Shown: positions 15,267 through 23,666 of the stretch, one piece after another
How positions within the stretch are numbered: position 1 is the first letter of the stretch
How the letters are laid out: each line of letters begins with the position of its first letter
Source: Marinoscillum sp. 108
GTDB taxonomy: Bacteria > Bacteroidota > Bacteroidia > Cytophagales > Cyclobacteriaceae
Direction of reading: 5' to 3'
Length of the DNA: 64,000 nucleotides
Assembly (NCBI RefSeq): GCF_902506655.1
Contig: NZ_LR734817.1
Location: 585,667 to 649,666, forward strand
Made by a program: the position numbers and the translations under genes
The notes under the pieces: generated by a model
Databases searched by the model: none
Told to the model about the DNA's origin: nothing
The model's input: only the letters and a program-made list of their open reading frames with translations

Positions 15267-16955
15267 TTAATCAAATAATCTCATTGCAGTTTCAAGAAAA
15301 TCCTTCGGGGACCGTTTAGTGTTTTCAGGTATCTGTTCCTCTAAACACCAAGAAAATGGGTAGAGAGCCTGATATACTTGGTCTTCAGATATTGGTAGTC
15401 TCAGAGGTGATGCATAAATTCTATAGTCGTCTTGGAGTTTGCGTATAGATTTAAGAAAAATCTCCGGATTTTCTCTAATGACATCTGCATTGACTATTAG
15501 AGTATCTATATTAATTAATGTTACTCCTCTGATCCTATTTTTGATTGGGCTGCACTCGTTGTCAGACTCCATCTCTTGGTACATCCAATAATTTAAGATG
15601 GTGTTCAAACCGATCAAATCAAAAACTCTATCATGGACGATTATTATTGGATAGAATACCAGTTTATCTAAATTCTCCAAATTCGGATCAATTTGAGCAG
15701 AATTGGATAATACAAGTTTGACGCTTTGAAGTAATTCTCTTATCGCTTTTCTTTCGCCTTTTTTATTAACAAGAAATTTCAGCTTTAAATCAGCTTCAAT
15801 TTGCTCCCAATCTCCAGAGGACTTTATGAGTTTGTTAATTAAAACATCCTTACTCTCAAACAATAGAATCTCTGAACCCTTTCGGGAATAATAGTCCGTG
15901 AACCCTTTGATTTTGATATCTTCTCCGTGGACATTGAAATGTGTGGCAAAAATACGATCAAGAACATCATATGTTAATGATTTCTCAGAGAAGTCAAAGG
16001 AAACTTTTTGTTTCAGTATATCATGGGATTGTTTATCGGGCATTCTACTTTTGAAAAGCCAGTAGATCCCTTTGAATAATTTCTCAGCTAAGAAAAGGTC
16101 AAACACAATGATAAAAGAAGACTCGCCTTCCCTAATTAGAGGCTTAGATCTCAAAGTAACAAAATCCACATCTTCATGTTCTTTACCCTTGAAATAGAAA
16201 TCCTCGAATAAAAGTGAGTTAGCTTGAATCGGATCAAAACTAATTTTAATGAAGTGAGCAGGGCTTGGTTGATTAATCGCAAATTGGATAATTCCAATCA
16301 ACTGAAATAAATATTGGCGCCAAGTTTCAATGTTGTAATTCTCTAAAATTCCTTGAAGATGTGGTTTCAAAAAATCGTCTCTCTCGATGAATTCAAAGAA
16401 TTTAAATGATTTGATCAATGAAGCCCCAAAAATCCCTTCAATACTATAATTAGTAAAGTCGTTATCTCTCAACGATTGGCTAAGGTACATAGCAGCCCCT
16501 TTGACTCCCATTGGCACTATATTTTCTGTGGATTCTAAAACCTTAGTATCATACGTGGACACCATAAGTTCATTGATGAGCAAATAGTAAAGTAGAATAT
16601 TAAAATTGACAGTATTTGAATCAAGCTCACCTTGTGAATGACCCTTTTCAACTAAATCCTGAAATAGAGTTAATGAAGCAAATGGATTAACAATTCTCCA
16701 GTTGATTTTTTGATCCAGCCTTCTAAATCTAGCTAATATCGGTCCGAGTTCCGGATGGTCCTTACCCAAAAAATGAATGAAAATAGAAACTGGATTTGAT
16801 TTACATTCATCCCTCCAATCATATGCAATAAGTGATGGCCCAATTTTTAAAAGAGTGTTCTCCGACAATCCATCTAATAGGTTCCTTGGGTCTGGAGGTC
16901 GATCATTAAAAAGATCACTAAATCTAAGCATCACACCCTTACTAATTCCCATCAT
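15267..16955 (-). CDS. Orphan 562-aa protein with possible PD-(D/E)XK nuclease core
   Basis: I do not recognise a named family. The protein is soluble, with no signal peptide or membrane helix. The N-terminal two thirds look mixed alpha/beta without known motifs. Residues 350-412 carry KGFTDYYSRKGSEILLFESKD followed by a charged helix RKAIRELLQSV. Asp354, Glu367 and Lys369 fit the D...ExK spacing of PD-(D/E)XK nucleases, and the helix fits their usual Q/K helix. A later strand, VFYPIIIVHDRVFDLIGLN, is common beside such cores. The gene is visibly richer in A/T and in AAT/ATT/TTT codons than its neighbours, and no other gene lies near it in the same orientation, which suggests acquisition. A defence role is only a guess. 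Confidence 0.6.
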   Translation of the reverse strand: MMGISKGVMLRFSDLFNDRPPDPRNLLDGLSENTLLKIGPSLIAYDWRDECKSNPVSIFIHFLGKDHPELGPILARFRRLDQKINWRIVNPFASLTLFQDLVEKGHSQGELDSNTVNFNILLYYLLINELMVSTYDTKVLESTENIVPMGVKGAAMYLSQSLRDNDFTNYSIEGIFGASLIKSFKFFEFIERDDFLKPHLQGILENYNIETWRQYLFQLIGIIQFAINQPSPAHFIKISFDPIQANSLLFEDFYFKGKEHEDVDFVTLRSKPLIREGESSFIIVFDLFLAEKLFKGIYWLFKSRMPDKQSHDILKQKVSFDFSEKSLTYDVLDRIFATHFNVHGEDIKIKGFTDYYSRKGSEILLFESKDVLINKLIKSSGDWEQIEADLKLKFLVNKKGERKAIRELLQSVKLVLSNSAQIDPNLENLDKLVFYPIIIVHDRVFDLIGLNTILNYWMYQEMESDNECSPIKNRIRGVTLINIDTLIVNADVIRENPEIFLKSIRKLQDDYRIYASPLRLPISEDQVYQALYPFSWCLEEQIPENTKRSPKDFLETAMRLFD

Positions 16956-17015
16956 TTAGCCATTTTCGTTATCATCAAATTTGGGAATACCAAAATCTAA
17001 CCTATCTAGATCTGT

Positions 17016-20000
17016 TCACCTCAAAATATAAAGCTTGCCAAAACCGTGCTTAAAAGCCCGGTCGGCGTTGGTATTTCTGTGCTCTATCTGCTCTCCGTTC
17101 TGGCGAATGAACACCTTGTAGAGGTAGACTCCATTGGCCAGCTGATCACCATACTCATCCCGTCCATCCCAGGCGTATTGGGTGATGTTATTTCCTATTC
17201 GTAAGGGGCCTATTTCATCCTGGGTGATTTCACGCACCACCCTGCCTGTCACCGTCATGATTTGAATTTTGATACGGTCGGGCATAGTGCTCCCCGTAAG
17301 GGTAAAAACAAACCTGGTCTGGGTAGAAAAGGGATTGGGGTAAGGGTAGAAATGTGTGATGGTAGACTCATTGATCACCTCAAACGAGATCTCATATGGG
17401 TACTCACCTGACTGATTGCCACTCTCATCCGTTCCCTGCACCCGAAGGGCATAAACCCCATCCTCCAGTGGGCCAGGCATATAGTTGATTTCGAAATCTT
17501 CAGACTCACTGGCCGGGGTATAAGTCACTTTGGGGTTGGCAAAGCTCACCCGCTCGTAATCGCAGGCCTCACATGGAGACTTCAACTCAATGGTGATCCC
17601 GGAGGTATCATCTTTATACAAAAACTCATTGTCGTCCTTGAACCGAATCAGGATACTCGGTGTAGGCGACACGATATCTCCATCCAAAATATACCCCCCA
17701 TCAAAGGTCACATCGAGCACCGGATTGATCTTATCCTCAGTCACCAGAAGGGCATTCAGCTGATTCACCATATTATTCACAGTGTAGAGCTCCGTTTCAG
17801 AGGCCTGCACACTCACAAGGACGTTATTATAACCCGTTCTGCCACGCGTATTTTTTATCACCTCTATCCTGGTGGTATCTCCAGGTGCCGGTGCGGCCAC
17901 CCGGTAATTTTCAGACTCACGATTTCCACTGGTCACATTAGTCACCGCCACCTGCACATTCAATGAATCTGTAAACACAGCATTGGATATATTGGTGAAC
18001 AAATAATTTCTGCTAAAACCAGCGCCTTCAGCCACCTCTTTAATCTCATAATCCTCAGGTACCAAAATCCCCTCTGCCGGATATTCGTAGTTGACCCCCC
18101 AGCTTCTTAGGTTAGGCGGGGTTTGGTCAGCATCATCTGCAAATGCAAAATTAAGCGTCATGTAAGGATATAGATCTGCATCCAATTCGGAGACATCTAT
18201 CTCTGTGGATCTGCTACCAGAAAAAATCAAATCCTTCTGACCAGTGGGTGATACGCCCGTCACACTGAACTGCCAACTATCGTTTGGTTCGCCATCTACC
18301 TCATAATGAAAGCTCTGCCACCTTTTGGCAGGGCCTATCAGCGTGGAACTGAGGCTTCCTGAAGTAAACTTTCCGGTCACCAGCCCCACCAGCTCTATCG
18401 CCTGAGATTTTAACGGAACGGCACTTCCATCAGAAGTCACCACCACGGCACTTCCGACAGGGTCTCCTTTCCTACCCAGAAAGATGACCGGCTGTCCGTC
18501 GGTCAGTCCTTCAATAGTGGCATTGGCAATGCCAATGTTGTTCAGAGAAGATTTTATCTGTGCATCCCATTTGGAAAACGCTACATAGTCAAAAGAAAAC
18601 AGCAACACCACGTCTCCATTGTCAATCACAGAGACAATGCTATCAAGGTACCGGGTACTACCCAACACCTGACTTTCATTAAAATTATGAATCATTTGTG
18701 GCAGACGTCCGCAGACCAGATCATCATAAACATCTGTACCAAGGAAACCAAACGGCCTATATGGCTGCGCTGACTCTTTATCAAATACCACCGCATTAAT
18801 GGCGTTCAGTCTTTTGCAGGTAGGGTCGGCGGCATTGTCTGTGAGGAGCAGATTGATTCCATCCACAATCACCTGATAATCCACGTATTCATTGGGGCTG
18901 TCGACACCATGTGTATTGATTTGAATGCCCGTTTTTGTCTCCTGAAAACTTAGTTTCTTACTATTCACGTCATAACTAACCCCATGTAATGGATCCTTCT
19001 CAAACTGATAGGCTCCCACCTGCGCCCAGCCCTCCGCAGCATCATCCACCAGCGTAAATGACGACTCCACCCACGAGGTGTCTTCATTATCCCGTGCTTC
19101 CGAAAACCTCGTGCGCCAGTAGACCGTGGTGCTATCAGGAGCTGAAGTAAGATCCAGCGGATAGCTCATCAGCAGCCCTCCTTCAAGCGATTCATTTTTC
19201 AGAAAAGGACTATTATAGGTGGCAGTAGTATCCACCATCAATGAATACACACGGTTTTGCTCCAGCTGATTGGCCGACTGCCAAAGCAACCTGGTCACAG
19301 GCTCAGCGATAATAGAATAGTCGACAGGATACAACGGAATCGTATTCCCTTTGGGGATAAACAGCTCAAAATTGGACGTATTATTCCCTTCATTGAGTTC
19401 GGTCACGTCATTATCCGGATCCAGCTGAATAAGAAAAGTATTCGTGCCCTCATTGGAGCTCTCCAGATCGTTGTAGAGGGTAAAACTGAGGGTATCCTGC
19501 CTCAATACCCTTTCGAAATAGCGACTTACAGTCTCCTGAGAGCCGTCCGGAAAAGTCCTTTGGATCGTGATCTTCAGCGAATCCTTGACAGAGCGCCCGT
19601 AGTTTCTCACCGGGATATTAATCTGAAAGCTATCGGCATTGGACAGTACTCTCTCCTGGCCAAATGCTGAGGCATAAGTTTCTAAGGTTTGAATTTCATA
19701 GTCTGGCGACTGGGCGCCGAACACTTTCACTGCCGGATCACCCTGCAATACGGTTTGGTACACCTGAGACTGCTCAGTGCCACCCGTACCGTAAACCTCC
19801 AAAAACCTCTCGGAAACCAGTTTCGTCAGTTCTCCCAGAGATCGGCCAAATGTTTCGTCAGTTGCAAAAGCAAATTGATAGAAAAGATCAGACCATCGTT
19901 TGAGGCTGGAAGAAAGTGCAAAATCTGAATTGGCCATCACCGCGAGAGCCCCGGCATTCGGCGTTCTCATCCAATCTTCTCCAAAAGTGAGGCTGGTGGT

Positions 20001-22013
20001 GAAGATTTCACCCGCGTTGCAACCATTGACCAGGATCACCGGATATTTTCCTTTATTGGTATATCCATCTGCCGGGTTGGAGGCCCTGCCGATCTCTATA
20101 TCTGTAACGATGCTACTGGAGTGTCCGAAAAAGGTAATCAAACTTACCCCCTGATTGACTTCCTGAGCCACGTTGATGACTTTCACTGCATCCGTACTGT
20201 TTTTGTTAATGTTGGACGCCTTGCCTCCAAGAAAATCCCGCTCGGCAATCGATTTGAAGTTGAGAATATAGTTTTCGAATGATCTCAACTCCCCTGCTGT
20301 CTGTCCCCCACTCAGGTGGATCAGATTCTTCCGCCACAACTGATCATATGGAACAGCTTCCATTTCCATTACTTTATCGAGATAGGCCTTCACATCTCCA
20401 CTATTCAGGGCATTCAAACGCCCGGTGGCCACCTGAGGAGCCAGGTTTCCAGCTTGAGTATCTACACTGAAGAGCAGGTCAGACCCCGGATAGCCAAAAG
20501 TGGGCACATAGTGAGTCAAACTTGTCGTTTGGGGGTTATTGCGGTAGTACTTATGGTTGACAGTGGTTCCCTTTCCGATCAGAAAGAGGTACTGTGGGGC
20601 GCCGGAATTGAGGGCATATCCCACAAAATTTCTGATCGCTAATGGAGAGGGGTCCCCATAATTAAACTGATCAAAAAGACTGGAGATCTCTACTTTCAGT
20701 ACATCATAGCCGCCTCCGGCCGAACTTTTACGATAGTTGACATAAGCGGTCACCGGATTCATACCATCCACCAGCTGATCGAGCTTAGGATGTGTGACCA
20801 GTAGATAGTTGGCACTGGTAACTGCTAATGGGGTGAGAGTGGCCTTTGAAATGGAAGGCACAGCGGCCGGAGCTTCAAACGCATGCAACACCCGATCAAT
20901 GGTCAGGTCCGGAAAAACAAACTCCAGCCTGTCTGCAAAGGCAGTGGTGGCCAGGGACTTTGGTGCCACAGGATTGGTAATATCAAACACACGAAGAGAA
21001 GACGCCACACTTGTGGGTACTTTCACATACCCCCTTTGAGCACCGGTTGACCCAATGTTGTATGTTTTAGCACCACTGGTGTGATTAAATTTCTGAGCAT
21101 AGTCTACTTTGACGTATGACACACTGATCACATCTGTTTGTCCTGACAGCCCCTTGGGAGTAACCTGAACCATCAACTCTCCTGAAGTACCCACATCACT
21201 CCACTCAAGGGCTCCACTATAATATTTGTGATATCGGGCATCAAAGGTTACCGTGGCAAGGGTTCTCAAATTATTGGTATTTCTACCCACACGAATGTCC
21301 ACTACATGCTCAAAACTACTGACCCCTATAAGTACCAGTTCGAGCACTGGCTTGGGGCCAGTGGTTTCCACATTGCTCAAAGTATAGTTAAACGTATTAG
21401 AAGCATTCTTCGAAATATTACTACCTGTCCATCCTTCTCCGTAATCATACCTGGCTGAGAGGATCTCATTGGTAGAGCCATAGCGCAGGCCCGTGGCGTA
21501 CGTGCCTACCTGAAGTTTCAACTGGCTATCCGTATGGTAGGGCGTAGCAGTCAGACCTGTGGCGTCTTTGATACTTGAGAATTCCATTCGCTTCCCACTT
21601 GTATTGGTCAGATGCCAGGTGAGAAAGTAAGTCGCTGTATCTGAAAATAAATTGTAATAGGTATGTGGTTGTGCCTCTGGAGACACATAGAGCTCTGTAT
21701 CTGCCTTTCCATCGCTTTTCTTACCATAAAACTCAAAGGAATCTAACCTCCCATCGTTGTTGGTGTCCTGAGTGGCTATGGCCACTTCTTCGCCACGGCG
21801 AAAGAGCTGATATCTATTCACGGCAATATTGGCAACAGGCACACCTGCAATGGCCAGCTCATCAGCTGTAACCTTATACACCCCGTCCTTGGCTATTTTG
21901 ATTTTGTAGTAGCTCTGCTCGTAATTGATCCATTCATTGCCAAAGGTCTGTGCGTTTACCGTCAAGCCCAACAAGATGCACCCCCCCAACAAAAAAACTC
22001 TAGTCCACCACAT
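17016..22013 (-). CDS. porU2: Type IX secretion sortase-like protein PorU2
   Basis: About 1665 residues from ATG 22013, which gives the signal peptide MWWTRVFLLGGCILLGLTVNAQ; a longer frame to 22118 would lie inside porV2. A C25 (gingipain-like) peptidase domain holds FFGHSSSI and ILVNGCNAGE, whose catalytic His and Cys are about residues 631 and 665. Long Ig-like and CARDB-like repeats follow. The last 100 residues, YPYPNPFSTQTRF to NGVYLYKVF, are a FlgD/T9SS type A sorting-like domain. PorU cleaves the C-terminal signals of cargo and attaches them to the cell surface. The length and the C-terminal domain point to the PorU2 variant of Cytophagales rather than the roughly 1100-1300-residue PorU. 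Start and porV2 stop overlap by 14 bases. Confidence 0.85.
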   Translation of the reverse strand: MWWTRVFLLGGCILLGLTVNAQTFGNEWINYEQSYYKIKIAKDGVYKVTADELAIAGVPVANIAVNRYQLFRRGEEVAIATQDTNNDGRLDSFEFYGKKSDGKADTELYVSPEAQPHTYYNLFSDTATYFLTWHLTNTSGKRMEFSSIKDATGLTATPYHTDSQLKLQVGTYATGLRYGSTNEILSARYDYGEGWTGSNISKNASNTFNYTLSNVETTGPKPVLELVLIGVSSFEHVVDIRVGRNTNNLRTLATVTFDARYHKYYSGALEWSDVGTSGELMVQVTPKGLSGQTDVISVSYVKVDYAQKFNHTSGAKTYNIGSTGAQRGYVKVPTSVASSLRVFDITNPVAPKSLATTAFADRLEFVFPDLTIDRVLHAFEAPAAVPSISKATLTPLAVTSANYLLVTHPKLDQLVDGMNPVTAYVNYRKSSAGGGYDVLKVEISSLFDQFNYGDPSPLAIRNFVGYALNSGAPQYLFLIGKGTTVNHKYYRNNPQTTSLTHYVPTFGYPGSDLLFSVDTQAGNLAPQVATGRLNALNSGDVKAYLDKVMEMEAVPYDQLWRKNLIHLSGGQTAGELRSFENYILNFKSIAERDFLGGKASNINKNSTDAVKVINVAQEVNQGVSLITFFGHSSSIVTDIEIGRASNPADGYTNKGKYPVILVNGCNAGEIFTTSLTFGEDWMRTPNAGALAVMANSDFALSSSLKRWSDLFYQFAFATDETFGRSLGELTKLVSERFLEVYGTGGTEQSQVYQTVLQGDPAVKVFGAQSPDYEIQTLETYASAFGQERVLSNADSFQINIPVRNYGRSVKDSLKITIQRTFPDGSQETVSRYFERVLRQDTLSFTLYNDLESSNEGTNTFLIQLDPDNDVTELNEGNNTSNFELFIPKGNTIPLYPVDYSIIAEPVTRLLWQSANQLEQNRVYSLMVDTTATYNSPFLKNESLEGGLLMSYPLDLTSAPDSTTVYWRTRFSEARDNEDTSWVESSFTLVDDAAEGWAQVGAYQFEKDPLHGVSYDVNSKKLSFQETKTGIQINTHGVDSPNEYVDYQVIVDGINLLLTDNAADPTCKRLNAINAVVFDKESAQPYRPFGFLGTDVYDDLVCGRLPQMIHNFNESQVLGSTRYLDSIVSVIDNGDVVLLFSFDYVAFSKWDAQIKSSLNNIGIANATIEGLTDGQPVIFLGRKGDPVGSAVVVTSDGSAVPLKSQAIELVGLVTGKFTSGSLSSTLIGPAKRWQSFHYEVDGEPNDSWQFSVTGVSPTGQKDLIFSGSRSTEIDVSELDADLYPYMTLNFAFADDADQTPPNLRSWGVNYEYPAEGILVPEDYEIKEVAEGAGFSRNYLFTNISNAVFTDSLNVQVAVTNVTSGNRESENYRVAAPAPGDTTRIEVIKNTRGRTGYNNVLVSVQASETELYTVNNMVNQLNALLVTEDKINPVLDVTFDGGYILDGDIVSPTPSILIRFKDDNEFLYKDDTSGITIELKSPCEACDYERVSFANPKVTYTPASESEDFEINYMPGPLEDGVYALRVQGTDESGNQSGEYPYEISFEVINESTITHFYPYPNPFSTQTRFVFTLTGSTMPDRIKIQIMTVTGRVVREITQDEIGPLRIGNNITQYAWDGRDEYGDQLANGVYLYKVFIRQNGEQIEHRNTNADRAFKHGFGKLYILR

Positions 22014-23079
22014 TGAAGTCCACTTTGATTGAAAAAACATGTGAATAAAGTCCTGCTGCCTGATCACCGATATCTGTGAATGCGTAATCAATGGCCACTT
22101 CCTGTATTTTAAGTCCAATGCCTACGTTCGGTTGAAAAGTCCACGACTGGCTACCATCAAAATCTTTAATCTGCTGAAACTGTCCTATTCCACCCCTCAA
22201 AAACGCCAGCTGCTTATAACCCAGTTCCACGCCCAGTGACGGATCTACCGAAAAGGACTCCGTTCTGATCAGTGTGTTTCTTTTCCCGTCCGTAGTAGTG
22301 ACCAGATCCAGAGAAGTCATCAATGAAAATTGATCCAGAAAACTAAGTGTTCTGGATGCCCCCAATATCACCCTGGGCAATGTCACCTCCAGGGATCTGC
22401 TGTAAAGTTCATTCCCGGTCTGGGCATAAACCTCAGCCAATTCCTCATCTGCTATAGACCAGCTGTTGAACGTACCAAAAAGATCACGTCCCATCAATCC
22501 AAAATTCCATGATTTCCAGGTTTTCTGTAAGCCAACGTCCATTCCAAACCCCCAGGATCCTGCAAAATCACCAACAATCCGACGAATGACTTTAACACTC
22601 CCCCCTACATCCAACCCTCCCAGTACCCTGAGTCGCCGACTGTAAGAGATCAAAAAAGCATAGTCTGCCGCTGAAAAAAACCGGATGTTATCATAGTTCA
22701 CTGACCCGTTGGCATCAAAAAGAAGTCGGGTATCAGCAATGTCGTCCACAGCAAACCGAATAACCGAAACACTCAGTGCAGAACTATCATCCAGGCGGGT
22801 GGCAAAAGCTCCGTAATCGTAGTTGGAAATACCCGCAAAGTAAGCAGAGTGCATGAGCACTAGTTGATGATCGGGTTCCATTTTGGAGAGTCCGGCAGGA
22901 TTCCAATAACCTGAGGATGCATCGGCGGTGTGTGAGACCATACTCAACCCAAGACCAAAAGCCCGCGCGTCCACCCCTATGTTCAAAAACTCATTGCTGT
23001 ATTTAGGCGTGTTATCCTGAGCAGGTAAAACGATGCTGCAAAGCATACCAAAAATGAAAACGAAAACGCCTTTTCCCAT
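22000..23079 (-). CDS. porV2: Type IX secretion outer-membrane protein PorV2
   Basis: The protein has 359 residues. A signal peptide (MGKGVFVFIFGMLCSIVLPAQ) is followed by SNEFLNIGVDARAFGLGLSMVS and DASSGYWNPAGLSKM. These are the N-terminal signatures of the PorV/PorQ family of 14-strand outer-membrane barrels of the FadL type. PorV carries T9SS cargo from the translocon to the PorU sortase. Its direct coupling to a PorU-type gene (14-base overlap) supports the PorV2 assignment. It is the first gene of a two-gene leftward unit. Confidence 0.83.
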   Translation of the reverse strand: MGKGVFVFIFGMLCSIVLPAQDNTPKYSNEFLNIGVDARAFGLGLSMVSHTADASSGYWNPAGLSKMEPDHQLVLMHSAYFAGISNYDYGAFATRLDDSSALSVSVIRFAVDDIADTRLLFDANGSVNYDNIRFFSAADYAFLISYSRRLRVLGGLDVGGSVKVIRRIVGDFAGSWGFGMDVGLQKTWKSWNFGLMGRDLFGTFNSWSIADEELAEVYAQTGNELYSRSLEVTLPRVILGASRTLSFLDQFSLMTSLDLVTTTDGKRNTLIRTESFSVDPSLGVELGYKQLAFLRGGIGQFQQIKDFDGSQSWTFQPNVGIGLKIQEVAIDYAFTDIGDQAAGLYSHVFSIKVDFNVVD

Positions 23080-23319
23080 TGACCGTTATTTGTTCCTCTA
23101 ATTTAGATGAAGACTTGAGCTTCTTGAAGACAAAGGTGACAATACTCTGAGTTAAACACCCATAATTTCGATTAAATATAATTTTTCCAAGTTTAAATAT
23201 ATTTTTTTGAAGAATATCGCAAGGTTCGGTAATATTTCTTACTAGGTACTCGGCCATGCATAGTACCTTTCCGTATACACTATCAGTCGTGACGCGGGAA
23301 ACTCATAAACTCATGGAAA

Positions 23320-23661
23320 ATGAACATTGAAAACACACAAGTACAGATGCGAAAGGGGATTCTGGAGTTTTGCATTCTCCATATCATCGCACGAGGAGAG
23401 GTATACGCCTCTGATATGCTCGAAGAGCTTACCTCAGCAAAGATCATGGTAGTGGAAGGTACCCTCTATCCGCTACTCACCCGGCTCAGGAAGGCCGGCC
23501 TGGTAGACTATAAATGGGTGGAGTCCAACTCCGGACCACCCCGAAAATACTATACCCTCACTGAAGAAGGCACCTCCTTTCTAAGTGGCCTGGATCAGAC
23601 CTGGGAAGAACTGGTATCATCCACAGGACGAATCATCTCTGTGAACAAGAACTCAAAATAA
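23320..23661 (+). CDS. PadR family transcriptional regulator
   Basis: The protein has 113 residues, a winged helix with the PadR pattern: RKGILEFCILHIIARGEVYASDMLEEL, then VVEGTLYPLLTRLRKAGLVDYKW and GPPRKYYTLTEEG. The C-terminal helix is short, as in the minimal PadR-s2 group. It lies 5 bases before the PspC/GIN gene, and this pairing is common in Bacteroidota. It most likely represses its own operon in answer to envelope or drug stress; the signal is not known. Confidence 0.92.
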   Translation: MNIENTQVQMRKGILEFCILHIIARGEVYASDMLEELTSAKIMVVEGTLYPLLTRLRKAGLVDYKWVESNSGPPRKYYTLTEEGTSFLSGLDQTWEELVSSTGRIISVNKNSK

Positions 23662-23666
23662 AAATC

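Noticed and set aside
19257-21871. Series of open frames on the plus strand inside porU2
   Set aside because: They are shadows: no start context, no family motifs, and the opposite frame is a complete known domain protein.
22014-22118. Upstream start of porU2 at 22118
   Set aside because: It would put 35 hydrophilic residues before the signal peptide and lie wholly in porV2; ATG 22013 gives a standard signal.
23160-23260. AT-rich stretch upstream of porV2 and padR as a possible replication origin
   Set aside because: No DnaA boxes or iterated repeats; AT-rich divergent promoter regions are normal here.
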